Source: Hymenobacter guriensis (lineage in GTDB: Bacteria; Bacteroidota; Bacteroidia; Cytophagales; Hymenobacteraceae). From it: 64,000 bases of DNA. Shown here piece by piece: positions 1 to 8,001 of the stretch. The notes beneath the pieces are model-generated. The model was not told the DNA's origin, made no database searches, and saw nothing but the letters and a program-made list of their open reading frames with translations. Position 1 is the stretch's first letter. Every line of letters starts with the position of its first letter. A program made the translations under genes and the position numbers. Location of the stretch: NCBI RefSeq assembly GCF_015773195.1, contig NZ_JADWYK010000007.1:186001-250000 (forward strand). Direction: 5' to 3'.

Positions 1-257
1 ACCCCGATTTCGAAGGTAGTGCGCGAGGTGTAGTACAGCAGCGCCGGGTTCAGGTCATTGATGTGCTGCCCATCGGGCGCCGACAGGCCAGCGCCTCCCA
101 TACCCTGCTGCCGGATGCCGCCCGCCGTAGCCGACGCGTCACCCAGGCCCAGGCGCGAATAAGGAGAGTTGCCGAGGCCCTGACCGTAGGTGCGGGAGGA
201 AACGAAACCGCCCAATAGCGCCAGACCCAATAAGCCGGCGAATGATTTAGTTGACAT
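1..257 (-). CDS. Outer membrane protein, N-terminal part (cut by window edge)
   Basis: The gene begins at 257 and runs off the left edge, so about 85 residues are visible. They show a signal peptide (a Lys-containing start, then a Leu/Gly-rich core ending near SRTYGQ) and then a GNSPYSRLGLGD stretch. That stretch is typical of Bacteroidota outer membrane proteins of the FadL/PorV-like kind. Its ATG lies inside the end of coaX (11-base overlap), so the two are probably co-transcribed and translationally coupled. The identity beyond a secreted outer membrane protein is inference, because the barrel itself is outside the window. Confidence 0.7.
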   Translation of the reverse strand, partial: MSTKSFAGLLGLALLGGFVSSRTYGQGLGNSPYSRLGLGDASATAGGIRQQGMGGAGLSAPDGQHINDLNPALLYYTSRTTFEIG

Positions 258-990
258 TATGCACCTGAATTCGGTGAAGCCCGAGCAGAATCAGCTCAGG
301 TACTACAAAGATGCGGCCTTTCAGCCGCGGTTCAAAGAAAGGCGCGTCGCCCCCGGTCAGCACCACGGCCAGCTCCGGGTACAGCTCCCGGTACTCGGCT
401 ATGAGGCCGTTCACCTCGGCTGCCGCTCCGTTGAGCACCCCGCTTGCTATGGCACTGTGCGTATCGTTGCCCGTGAGCGACACGGGCGCTTGCACATCGG
501 CCGGTACAGCCAGCAACGGTAAGCGTCCGGTAAAGGTATGCAAGGCCTGGAAACGCAGCCGTAGGCCCGGTGCAATGCTGCCGCCCCGGAATGTAGGCCC
601 CGCCTCCACCAAGTCGCACTTGATGGCCGTGCCGGCATCCACGATCAGCACGTTCTGGCCTGGAAAGCGGGCGGCCGCACCCACGGCGGCGGCCAGCCGG
701 TCGGCGCCCAAAGTGTGCGGGGTAGCGTAGCCGTTGTGCAACGGCACGGGCGTGGCAGCCGGGTCGAGCCCTACTACCACGCCCTGCGTGAATGGTTGCA
801 ACCTGGCTACCCAGTCCTGCACCGGCTGAGCCGCTACCGTGGCCACAATGGTGTGGCGCGGTTGCAGCCGAGCGGCGGCGGCCAATACCTGTTCTACCGT
901 AAGCCCCGCCGCCTGCTCTACCAGCTCTCCATCAACAAAGCACCCCAGCTTGCTGGAGGTATTGCCGATGTCGAGGGTGAGGTAGCACAT
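247..990 (-). CDS. coaX: Type III pantothenate kinase
   Basis: Phosphorylates pantothenate, the first step of coenzyme A synthesis, in the cytoplasm. The 247-residue length is normal for the family. The ASKHA-fold motifs are present: the N-terminal phosphate loop DIGNTSSKLG (residues 7-16), GADR (95-98), DAGTA (118-122) and GGSIAPGL (136-143). Type III enzymes are not feedback-inhibited by CoA and use a monovalent cation (family knowledge). The gene sits 50 bases downstream of the pseudouridine synthase gene and overlaps the following outer membrane protein gene, which suggests a three-gene operon read leftwards. Confidence 0.95.
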   Translation of the reverse strand: MCYLTLDIGNTSSKLGCFVDGELVEQAAGLTVEQVLAAAARLQPRHTIVATVAAQPVQDWVARLQPFTQGVVVGLDPAATPVPLHNGYATPHTLGADRLAAAVGAAARFPGQNVLIVDAGTAIKCDLVEAGPTFRGGSIAPGLRLRFQALHTFTGRLPLLAVPADVQAPVSLTGNDTHSAIASGVLNGAAAEVNGLIAEYRELYPELAVVLTGGDAPFFEPRLKGRIFVVPELILLGLHRIQVHNVN

Positions 991-1040
991 GCGCCGCTTG
1001 CTTTTTTACAGGAGCCGGCCCGGGCAGGCCGCGTTGCCTG

Positions 1041-2840
1041 CTACATGAAATATTTCAGGCGAATAACTTCCTTCTCGTTCAGGAAGCGCCATTTGCCCCG
1101 GGGCAGGTCCTTCTTGGTGAGGCCCGCATACTGCACGCGGTCCAGCGTTACTACATCGTAGCCCAGGTGCTCGAAGATGCGGCGCACGATGCGGTTGCGG
1201 CCGATGTGCAACTCTACCCCCACGAAATGCGCATTGCCGGCCACTACGGCCACGTCGTCAACTTCGGCTTTCCCGTCTTCCAGCTGCAGGCCTTCCGTAA
1301 TCTGGCGCAGGTGCTCCTCCGTCAGCGGCTTGTCCAGCTCAACCTGATAGATTTTCTTGTTTTTGTGCGAGGGGTGCGAAAGTTTCTGCGCCACTTCCCC
1401 ATCGTTGGTGAACAGCAACAGACCCGTGGTGTTGCGGTCGAGGCGGCCTACCGGGAAGATGCGCTCCTTCGAGGCATTAGCTACCAGCTCCATCACGGTA
1501 CGGCGGCCTTCGGGGTCTTCGGTGGTGGTGATGAAGTCCTTGGGCTTGTTCAGCAGCACGTACACCAGCTTTTCGCGGTTGAGGTTGGTTTTACCGTACT
1601 GCACCGTATCGGAAGGCTGAACTTTGTAGCCCATTTCCGTCACTACCTCGCCATTCACCCGGATTTCACCGGCCGCAATCAGCGAATCGGCCTCCCGGCG
1701 GGAGCAGATGCCCGCATTGGCAATGTAGCGGTTCAAACGGGTCAGTTCCTCGGCGGGCTCTTCGTCGCGGCGGCGCTTGTTGCCCCGGCTTTTGTCTTCC
1801 TCGTAGTACTTCAGGTTTTTGTAGTCGGGAGCTTCGCCGGCTACTTCCCCATACTTGCGCTTGCCTGCCTGATTGGAATCCGCGTCGCGGCCAGTGCGCT
1901 TGTTGATGGTACGCTCCGGCCGGTCGCCGTACGGGCGGGCCTCCCGCTTGTCGGCTCCAAAAGAGCCGGGGCGGCTGGTGCGCTTCTCGCCGAAGCTGCC
2001 ACCACCGAAGCTGGTTTCGCGGCGGGCACTAAACCCGCCAGGCTTCCGGTCCCGGTCGTTGCCAGCCTCGCGCTGTCCGTAGCCGCCGGGGCGCCGGTCA
2101 CCATCTTCGCGGGGCGCCGACTCAGAGCGGCGTTCCGGGCGGTCAGTATCCAGATTCTCGGGGCGGCCCCGGTAGTCGAACTGCCGGGCAGGCCGCACTT
2201 CCCGCTCCCCGCTGATCTGGCGGGGCTCACGCTCGGGTGCCGGCGGCGTGGGCCGGAAGTCGGTTGATTCTTTCGGACCACGCGGATCCTGCTTTATAAA
2301 CTTGCGGTTCCGCTCGCCGGGCAGACCACGCGGTACGGCTGCCTGGCCTTCCTGCCGATAAGGCTGACCGCCCCAGGTTTCTTTGGGCTCGAAGGGCCGC
2401 ACCGGGCGCTCCTCGCGGGGCCGCTCCTCCCGGCGGTCATCCCGCCGCTGATCGGGCCGGAAACCGCGCCGGTCGTCGCCGCCAAAGCGGGGCTGACCAT
2501 AGCCACCGGGCCGGCTGCTACCGCCCCGGGGCGAAAAGCCCCCACCCGACTGCCCAAACTTTTTGGGGCCACCAAAACCGCCGCTCCCCGATTTGCGCGG
2601 GCCATCAAAGCTGCCGCCGCTGGGGCGCCCAAAAGATGGACGGTCGGCGTTGAAGCCACGGCGGTTTTCTTCGCTGCCGCCACCAAAGCGGGGAGCACCG
2701 GAGCCGGCGCGGTCGGCGCGGCTGTGGCCGAGGCCGGAAAACTTGCGCGGGCCTTCAGAACGGCCACCATCAGCAGGGCGGCCCTGGGGGCCGCGGCCGC
2801 GGCGGCCTGGGGTATCGTCGGAGAAATGTTTCTTGCCCAT
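1041..2840 (-). CDS. rluB: RluB/RsuA-family rRNA pseudouridine synthase with a long disordered N-terminus
   Basis: The C-terminal 235 residues are a standard RsuA/RluB enzyme. An S4 RNA-binding domain begins near residue 365 (NRYIANAGICSRREAD) and is followed by the pseudouridine synthase domain with the catalytic GRLDRNTTGLLLFTNDG loop near residue 470. It should isomerise a uridine in 23S rRNA. The first 350 or so residues are low complexity, rich in Gly, Arg, Ser, Asp and Pro with many RPGG/FGG/DRR-type units, and are very probably disordered and RNA-binding. Similar extensions are common in Bacteroidota homologues. The start at 2840 is the only ATG that includes the whole tail. The exact rRNA target is not inferable. 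Confidence 0.92.
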   Translation of the reverse strand: MGKKHFSDDTPGRRGRGPQGRPADGGRSEGPRKFSGLGHSRADRAGSGAPRFGGGSEENRRGFNADRPSFGRPSGGSFDGPRKSGSGGFGGPKKFGQSGGGFSPRGGSSRPGGYGQPRFGGDDRRGFRPDQRRDDRREERPREERPVRPFEPKETWGGQPYRQEGQAAVPRGLPGERNRKFIKQDPRGPKESTDFRPTPPAPEREPRQISGEREVRPARQFDYRGRPENLDTDRPERRSESAPREDGDRRPGGYGQREAGNDRDRKPGGFSARRETSFGGGSFGEKRTSRPGSFGADKREARPYGDRPERTINKRTGRDADSNQAGKRKYGEVAGEAPDYKNLKYYEEDKSRGNKRRRDEEPAEELTRLNRYIANAGICSRREADSLIAAGEIRVNGEVVTEMGYKVQPSDTVQYGKTNLNREKLVYVLLNKPKDFITTTEDPEGRRTVMELVANASKERIFPVGRLDRNTTGLLLFTNDGEVAQKLSHPSHKNKKIYQVELDKPLTEEHLRQITEGLQLEDGKAEVDDVAVVAGNAHFVGVELHIGRNRIVRRIFEHLGYDVVTLDRVQYAGLTKKDLPRGKWRFLNEKEVIRLKYFM

Positions 2841-2936
2841 ACAGGTAGGCTTGGGTGCCGTATCGCTACGGTACGTGGGGAAAAGATGAAAATACGAAAT
2901 CGGTGCGCGGAAAACGACGCCCGGTAGAAAACAGTG

Positions 2937-2982
2937 CCCGGACCAGCAAACAGCCCCTGCGGGAGCCGGCTGCTGGTCCGGG
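2937..2982 (-). terminator. Hairpin downstream of the DksA-like gene
   Basis: A 12-bp stem (cccggaccagca at 2937-2948 with tgctggtccggg at 2971-2982) encloses a smaller agcc/ggct helix. It lies 25 bases beyond the stop codon of the DksA-like gene. The following U tract is weak, so termination is inferred from position and stem strength. Confidence 0.5.
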
Positions 2983-3007
2983 CGTTACTGGCGAGCCAGC
3001 GCGGCGC

Positions 3008-3391
3008 TTAGTCGCGGCGGGCCATCTTGGCTTCGATGGAGTGCTGGGTGTGGGGCACGGCGCGCAGGCGCTCCTTCGGGATAAGCTTACCGGTGCCGAT
3101 GCACACGCCGTACGTACCGTTCTTGATGCGTACTAGGGCGTTTTCGAGCTGCTGGATAAACTTCATCTGGCGCGAAGCCAACTGGTTGAGGCTTTCCTTT
3201 TCGGCCGTATCGGCACCATCTTCCAGCACCTTCGAAGAAGACGCCGTGTTGTCGGTACCCGAATCGTTTTTGCGGCTCAGGGTTTCTTTGATGAACGCTA
3301 CTTCCTTGCGGGCAGCCGTAAGCTTATCCTGGATGATTTCCGCAAACTCGGCCAGATCTTCCCTGGAATAGCGTAGGTTTTCTTCACTCAT
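3008..3391 (-). CDS. DksA/TraR-family regulator with degenerate zinc finger
   Basis: 127 residues. A coiled-coil N-terminal region is followed by a C-terminal TraR/DksA signature (NGTYGVCIGTGKLIPKERLR). Family members bind RNA polymerase through the secondary channel and tune transcription with ppGpp. Only one of the four zinc-ligand cysteines remains (Cys in YGVCIGTG); the others are replaced, as in many Bacteroidota homologues, so the finger probably folds without zinc. It is monocistronic, with a candidate -7 element about 150 bases upstream and a hairpin just downstream. Confidence 0.88.
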   Translation of the reverse strand: MSEENLRYSREDLAEFAEIIQDKLTAARKEVAFIKETLSRKNDSGTDNTASSSKVLEDGADTAEKESLNQLASRQMKFIQQLENALVRIKNGTYGVCIGTGKLIPKERLRAVPHTQHSIEAKMARRD

Positions 3392-3539
3392 GGGAACAGG
3401 GAATTGAATATGGAGTATTTAGCTGAGCACCACGTACCGGGGATGCTGGGGGCGAAACAGCAGGCTCACAAAATTAGTTTGCCGCCCGTATTTCATCTGC
3501 AACCCTGCTACGGTAAGTAGCACACGTCGTTTCCGGCCG

Positions 3540-3547
3540 CAAAGCTA
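3540..3547 (-). promoter_or_regulatory. Candidate -7 element upstream of the DksA-like gene
   Basis: Reads TAGCTTTG on the minus strand and matches the Bacteroidota TAnnTTTG element. It lies about 150 bases before the start codon and would give a long leader. I see no convincing -33 element. Confidence 0.35.
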
Positions 3548-3600
3548 CGGCTTTGTCCTGATTTGCGCTACAGGCATTTTACTACGTGAGCGGCTAAGAC

Positions 3601-4077
3601 TCAGAAACCTAGCATGTGGATGGCTGTCACGGCGGCTTCCACACCCTTATTGCCGTGCTTGCCGCCAGCGCGGTCCCAGGCCTGTTCCTCAGTATTGGTG
3701 GTCACTAGCCCAAAGATGACGGGCTTGTTGAACTTAAGACCCACTGTGGTAAGGCCTTGCGCTACGGCGTGGCAGATATAGTCGTCGTGCTTGGTTTCGC
3801 CTTTGATCACCACACCCAGACAGATAACAGCGTCTATTTCTTCGTGCTGGGCCAGCAGCTGCGCGCCCAGCGTCAGCTCGAAGCTGCCGGGTACGGTATT
3901 GCGGAACACGTTTTCTGCCTTGGCGCCGTGCTTGAGCAGCGTCTCATAGGCACCCTGAGCCAGCGTATCTGTAATGGCGCGGTTCCACTCGGCTACCACC
4001 AAGCCAAATTTCTTTTCGCTGATATCAACAAACTGGTCGGAAGTATAGTCGCTAAGGTTTTTGAGGGCAGTTGCCAT
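3601..4077 (-). CDS. ribH: 6,7-dimethyl-8-ribityllumazine synthase
   Basis: Condenses the ribityl-aminouracil intermediate with 3,4-dihydroxy-2-butanone 4-phosphate in the penultimate step of riboflavin synthesis. The family forms 60-mers or pentamers. Recognisable segments are the VAEWNRAITDTL substrate region, VPGSFELTLGAQ, and ICLGVVIKGETKHDDYI, which contains the active-site His. I start it at the ATG at 4077 (MATALKNLSDY), giving 158 residues, the family length; the frame stays open upstream to 4188 but crosses the promoter-like CAAAGGTA. No other riboflavin gene is adjacent. Confidence 0.95.
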   Translation of the reverse strand: MATALKNLSDYTSDQFVDISEKKFGLVVAEWNRAITDTLAQGAYETLLKHGAKAENVFRNTVPGSFELTLGAQLLAQHEEIDAVICLGVVIKGETKHDDYICHAVAQGLTTVGLKFNKPVIFGLVTTNTEEQAWDRAGGKHGNKGVEAAVTAIHMLGF

Positions 4078-4117
4078 AGTCGGGTTGAGGTTGAAGAACG
4101 TACAGTGCTGTCGGCCG

Positions 4118-4125
4118 CAAAGGTA
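4118..4125 (-). promoter_or_regulatory. Candidate -7 element for ribH
   Basis: TACCTTTG on the minus strand is an exact match to the Bacteroidota -7 consensus, 41 bases before the ribH ATG. This also argues against the longer upstream frame. Confidence 0.5.
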
Positions 4126-4162
4126 CGCGCCCACGCTTTCTGTTCTCCCGGGATATAAGACA

Positions 4163-4198
4163 AAACAAAAAGGTGACCGTAGGGCCACCTTTTTGTTT
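4163..4198 (-). terminator. Terminator after the TPR membrane protein gene
   Basis: A 16-bp stem with one mismatch (aaacaaaaaggtgacc / ggccacctttttgttt) and loop gtag. A/T tracts on both sides would make it work in either direction. It lies between the TPR gene stop at 4216 and the ribH promoter. Confidence 0.75.
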
Positions 4199-4215
4199 CT
4201 CGGGTATAGTATGGG

Positions 4216-4992
4216 CTACTTGCCGGCCAGTCCTTCGGCGCGACCTTTCAACTGCTTGGCTTCGGTAGCTTCGGCGGCAGTGGGGTAATCGGTCAGAATC
4301 CGGTCGTAGGCTTTCAGCGCGCCTTCGTAGTCTTTGGCCAGCTCGCGGGCCGTGGCTTCCTTCAGCAGGTAACCGGGCGTGAAGTACTCATTGCTCTTGT
4401 AGTCGGCGGCCTTGGCGTACAGGTCGGCGGCTTCCTTGGTTTTGTTGAGTTCCAGGTTGGCATCACCCAGCAGGGCATAGGCGCGGGCCTGCAGCAGCAG
4501 GTCGTCGGAGCTGAAGTCTTCCAGGTAGTTGATGGCCTCCTGGTACTTGCCGGCTTTCAGCGAAGCCGCACCGGCGTAGAAGTTGGCCAGGTTACCCGCC
4601 TTGGTGCCGCTGTAGTCGTTGGCTACTGCTTCGAGGCCGCGGTACTGACCGTCACCCTTCAGCGCCTTGTTCAGCGAGTCAGCTTCCCAGTAGTTCACGG
4701 CCTGGAACAGCTCGGCTTGCGCTTTCTCATCCTGCTTGCCCTTCCAGATGTACCAGCCAAAGCCACCTACCACGGCCAGCACTACCACTGTCAGCAGACC
4801 GAGTAGCAGGTTTTTGTTGCGTCGCACGAAATCCTCCGAATTAGCAAGGCGAGCGGCCAGTGCATCCGGGTCTTCCAGCAAAGGGTGCTCGGGCACGAAC
4901 GTTTCCGGACCGGGCTGATTGGGGTCAGCGGGCACCTGGGTTTGCTGCGGGCGATTCAGCGGGCTGTTTCGCGTGTAAGGAATCTTCGACAT
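4216..4992 (-). CDS. Membrane-anchored tetratricopeptide protein
   Basis: 258 residues. A Pro-rich cytoplasmic N-terminus (about 60 residues) is followed by one membrane helix (roughly 62-84, LLLGLLTVVVLAVVGGFGWYI). The extracytoplasmic part contains three or four TPR-like helix pairs (for example YQEAINYLEDF and YEGALKAYDRILTDYP). The layout resembles YfgM-type ancillary factors of the secretion and envelope machinery, but orthology is not demonstrated. It lies just downstream of pdhA in the same direction (54 bases) and ends in a strong hairpin. Confidence 0.82.
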   Translation of the reverse strand: MSKIPYTRNSPLNRPQQTQVPADPNQPGPETFVPEHPLLEDPDALAARLANSEDFVRRNKNLLLGLLTVVVLAVVGGFGWYIWKGKQDEKAQAELFQAVNYWEADSLNKALKGDGQYRGLEAVANDYSGTKAGNLANFYAGAASLKAGKYQEAINYLEDFSSDDLLLQARAYALLGDANLELNKTKEAADLYAKAADYKSNEYFTPGYLLKEATARELAKDYEGALKAYDRILTDYPTAAEATEAKQLKGRAEGLAGK

Positions 4993-5046
4993 CAGGGTGA
5001 AATTCAGAAAAAGAAGGCCGGGCGGCGTTGCAGCTGCCTTGGCGGG

Positions 5047-6222
5047 TTAGTCGTGGATATAGGGGTAATCCTGCTGCACGTATACATCCTTGTACAGCTC
5101 GTCGGCCGTGGGGAAGGGCGAGTTTTCGGCAAACTCCACCGACTCCAGCACCTGCGCCTTGATCTTCTCGTCGATGGCCGCCAGATCTTCCTCGGTAGCC
5201 ATGTTGTTGGTCAGGATGGTATGGCGCACAGATTCGATGGCGTCGCGCGAGCGGTAGTCTTCCAGCTCTTCCTTGGTGCGGTACTTGGCGGGGTCACTCA
5301 TGGAGTGGCCTTTGTAGCGGTAGGTTTTGAACTCCAGGAACGTGGGGCCCTCACCGGCGCGGGCGCGCTCAGCAGCGCGGGCCACGGCATGGTGTACGTC
5401 TTCCACGTTCATGGCATTCACCGGCTCCGAGGGCATGTCGTAGCTTTCACCCAGGGTGTAGAGCTCCGTCACGTTGGAGGTACGCTGCACCGAGGTACCC
5501 ATAGCGTAGCCGTTGTTCTCTACCACGAAGATGACGGGCAGCTTCCACAGCATGGCCATGTTGAAGGCCTCGTGCAGGGCACCCTGGCGCACAGCCCCGT
5601 CGCCCATGTAGCAGATGCACAGGTTGCCGGTCTTGTTGAACTTCTCCGCGAAGGCAATGCCGGCCCCCATCGGTACCTGCGCCCCTACGATGCCGTGGCC
5701 ACCAATGAAGTTAACGTCCTTGTCAAAGATGTGCATGGAGCCGCCTTTGCCCTTGGAGCAGCCCGTCGCCTTGGCATAGAGCTCGGCCATAATAGCATTG
5801 GGTGAGGTACCTAGTGCCAAGGGGTGCGCGTGGTCGCGGTAGGCAGTAATCCACTTGTCGTCCTTGGTGAGGGCCGACACGGCGCCGGCTACGCAGGCTT
5901 CCTGGCCAATATAGAGGTGACAGAAGCCTTTGATTTTTTGCTGACCGTAGAGCTGGCCGGCCTTTTCCTCAAACTTGCGCATGAGCTGCATTTGCTCGTA
6001 CCAGCGCAGGTAGGTTTCCTTCGGGAATTCCGGGTTGGTCGTAGGCGTTGCTTTAGGCGCGTCGGTAGCGGCCTGGGCCTCGCCGTTGGCGGGCGGCAAT
6101 ACCGGATCAGGCTGCTGCACGGTTTCGGGTGCAGCCTTGCCTGTAGAGGAGGCCTTGGGAGTCGACGATTTTTTCGTCGAATTGGAAGCCTTCGGGGTAG
6201 CCTTTACTTTCGTCTCCGCCAT
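5047..6222 (-). CDS. pdhA: Pyruvate dehydrogenase E1 component, alpha subunit
   Basis: Thiamine-diphosphate enzyme subunit that, with E1 beta, decarboxylates pyruvate for the E2 lipoyl carrier. It has the E1-alpha signatures: WITAYRDHAHPLALG, GGSMHIFDKD, the TPP/Mg motif GDGAVRQGALHEAFNMA and VVENNGYAMGTS, and the regulatory-loop-like YRYKGHSMSDPAKYRTKEE. The start at 6222 (MAETKVKATPKA) gives 391 residues. The first 55 are a Lys/Thr/Ser/Pro-rich extension, longer than in most homologues and perhaps a flexible tether. The E1-beta gene is not adjacent. Divergent from recF, with 67 bases between the starts. Confidence 0.93.
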   Translation of the reverse strand: MAETKVKATPKASNSTKKSSTPKASSTGKAAPETVQQPDPVLPPANGEAQAATDAPKATPTTNPEFPKETYLRWYEQMQLMRKFEEKAGQLYGQQKIKGFCHLYIGQEACVAGAVSALTKDDKWITAYRDHAHPLALGTSPNAIMAELYAKATGCSKGKGGSMHIFDKDVNFIGGHGIVGAQVPMGAGIAFAEKFNKTGNLCICYMGDGAVRQGALHEAFNMAMLWKLPVIFVVENNGYAMGTSVQRTSNVTELYTLGESYDMPSEPVNAMNVEDVHHAVARAAERARAGEGPTFLEFKTYRYKGHSMSDPAKYRTKEELEDYRSRDAIESVRHTILTNNMATEEDLAAIDEKIKAQVLESVEFAENSPFPTADELYKDVYVQQDYPYIHD

Positions 6223-6289
6223 CTTGCTTTCGATTGTTCGCGTTTGGGATGCGAAAGTACGTAAAAGGATTGCAATTCCGAACCCAAAC

Positions 6290-7402
6290 ATGACTCTTGA
6301 TAGCCTCCACTTACTCTTCTTCAAAAACTACGAAGAAGCCAATCTGAGCTTCTCCCCGCACATCAACTGCTTTGTGGGCGACAATGGGAGCGGTAAGACC
6401 AACCTGCTGGATGCTATCCATTACCTCTCGCTCACCAAGAGTGCCTTCACGGTTGCCGACGCGCAGAGCATCAAGCAGGGTGAAGAGCTGTTCGTGGTGA
6501 AGGGCCGTTTCCAGGCCTCAGCCGAGGCCAAGCCCGAAACCATTCAGTGCAGTTTGCGCCTGGGTCAGAAGAAGGCCGTCACCCACGACAAGCAGGCCTA
6601 CGAGCGGGTATCCGACCACATTGGGCGCTACCCGGTCGTGCTCATCTCCCCCTATGATACCGACCTTATCCGGCAGGGCAGCGAGGAGCGCCGCAAGTAT
6701 TTCGACAGCCTTATCTCCCAGCTCGACCACGAATACCTCGAAGCGCTTATCCGCTATACTCACGCCCTCAAGCAGCGCAACTCTTTGCTCAAGCTCGCCG
6801 CCGACCGTCAGGCCGGCTACGACCGGGACTACCTGCTGGTGCTGGATGAGCAGCTGGCTCCGCTGGGCGAGCAGCTGGTACGACGGCGGCAGGAGTTTCT
6901 CACTGAGTTCGAGCCCGTGTTCCAGCGCCATTACGAGCAGCTGGCCGACTCGCGTGAGCAGGTGACGCTTACGTATAAGAGTGAGCTGCCTGGCGCCGAC
7001 TTTCTGAAGCTGCTGCGTCTACAAGAGCGCCGGGACCTCACCTTGCAGCGCACCACCCTGGGTCCGCATAAGGATGATTTCACCTTTCTGATGGATGAGC
7101 TGCCGGTAAAAAGCTACGGGTCGCAGGGCCAGCAGAAGTCGTTTGCCATTGCGCTCAAGCTGGCCCAGTTCGAAGTCCTTGCGCTACACAAGCAGCATAA
7201 ACCGTTGCTTTTGCTGGATGACATCTTCGACCGGCTCGACGAGAAGCGCATTACCCGGCTGATGCAGTTGGTGGCCAACCACACCTTCGGCCAGATTTTT
7301 CTTACCGATACGCACCTGGAACGCACCGACCGGGTACTGGCTTCCCTCTCTGATGATATCCGCCGGTTTCGGGTTGAATCGGGCCGGGTGCAGCCGCTTT
7401 AG
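6290..7402 (+). CDS. recF: DNA replication and repair protein RecF
   Basis: SMC-like ATPase that helps load RecA at single-strand gaps together with RecO and RecR. The Walker A motif GDNGSGKT (residues 30-37), the ABC-type signature KSYGSQGQQKSFAIALKLAQ and the Walker B LLLLDDIFDRLDEKR are all present. 370 residues is the normal length. I start it at the ATG at 6290; upstream in-frame sequence overlaps pdhA and is not homologous. It is followed 64 bases later by a DUF721 gene, an arrangement seen near dnaA/dnaN in many bacteria, although those genes are not in this window. Confidence 0.95.
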   Translation: MTLDSLHLLFFKNYEEANLSFSPHINCFVGDNGSGKTNLLDAIHYLSLTKSAFTVADAQSIKQGEELFVVKGRFQASAEAKPETIQCSLRLGQKKAVTHDKQAYERVSDHIGRYPVVLISPYDTDLIRQGSEERRKYFDSLISQLDHEYLEALIRYTHALKQRNSLLKLAADRQAGYDRDYLLVLDEQLAPLGEQLVRRRQEFLTEFEPVFQRHYEQLADSREQVTLTYKSELPGADFLKLLRLQERRDLTLQRTTLGPHKDDFTFLMDELPVKSYGSQGQQKSFAIALKLAQFEVLALHKQHKPLLLLDDIFDRLDEKRITRLMQLVANHTFGQIFLTDTHLERTDRVLASLSDDIRRFRVESGRVQPL

Positions 7403-7415
7403 TGGCCCTCTGCCG

Positions 7416-7423
7416 TACCTTTG
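7416..7423 (+). promoter_or_regulatory. Candidate -7 element for the DUF721 gene
   Basis: TACCTTTG, an exact Bacteroidota -7 match, lies 44 bases before the ATG at 7467 and just after the recF stop. The gene may therefore have its own promoter as well as read-through from recF. No clear TTG at the usual distance. Confidence 0.45.
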
Positions 7424-7466
7424 TGGGGCCGCTACCTGCCGTTTAGGTTCGCGCGTTACATACAAA

Positions 7467-7790
7467 ATGGCGTTCAAAAAACCTTATTCCTCCGAAAATT
7501 CCCGTCAATCGGACATTGTGCCGTTGAAGGATGGAATTACCGCTTTGCTGCGGGCTTACCGTCTCCAGGGCAAGTTGGACGAGGTAACGGTGGTGGCCAG
7601 TTGGGAGCGGGTGATGGGCAAAGCTGTAGCCATGAAAACCCAGCAGGTATACGTAAGCAACAGCAAGCTGTTTGTGCGCCTGTCTTCGGCTCCGCTTAAG
7701 CACGAGCTCTTCATGGCCAAAACCCAGGTGCTGGCCAACCTGAATGCCGAAGTAGGCTCGGAGGTTATCAAAGAGGTTGTCTTTCTCTAG
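7467..7790 (+). CDS. DUF721/DciA-like protein
   Basis: 107 residues with the DUF721 core (GITALLRAYRLQGKLDEV, then a KLFVRLSSAPLKHELFMAK strand-helix region). DUF721 contains DciA, the ancestral loader or operator of the replicative helicase DnaB in bacteria that lack DnaC/DnaI. Its position directly after recF supports a replication role here, but Bacteroidota DUF721 proteins have little experimental work, so the DciA function is inference from family and context. A strong terminator follows. Confidence 0.82.
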   Translation: MAFKKPYSSENSRQSDIVPLKDGITALLRAYRLQGKLDEVTVVASWERVMGKAVAMKTQQVYVSNSKLFVRLSSAPLKHELFMAKTQVLANLNAEVGSEVIKEVVFL

Positions 7791-7817
7791 CTTCTTTTTG
7801 TTTGGCCTGTTTCAACT

Positions 7818-7845
7818 AGCCTGTCCTACCGGGGCAGGCTTTTTT
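7818..7845 (+). terminator. Terminator of the recF/DUF721 unit
   Basis: A 9-bp GC-rich stem (agcctgtcc / gggcaggct, one G-U) with a five- or six-base loop is followed directly by a T tract, 28 bases after the stop codon. Confidence 0.8.
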
Positions 7846-8001
7846 GTGGCTTATTCGTGTCTCACGACTTTCTCCAGGCCAGCCTGTCTGACTCCTGACT
7901 GGACCAAGGCAACGCTAGCTGGCCATTTGAGCTTAAAAGAGAAAGTCCATAGGCTGTCCCGCTTACGTCAGAAGAAGTCGACAACCTTTCCAACTCCTCC
8001 C

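Noticed and set aside
4078..4188. Longer ribH start upstream
   Set aside because: Crosses the TACCTTTG element and would add unrelated residues.
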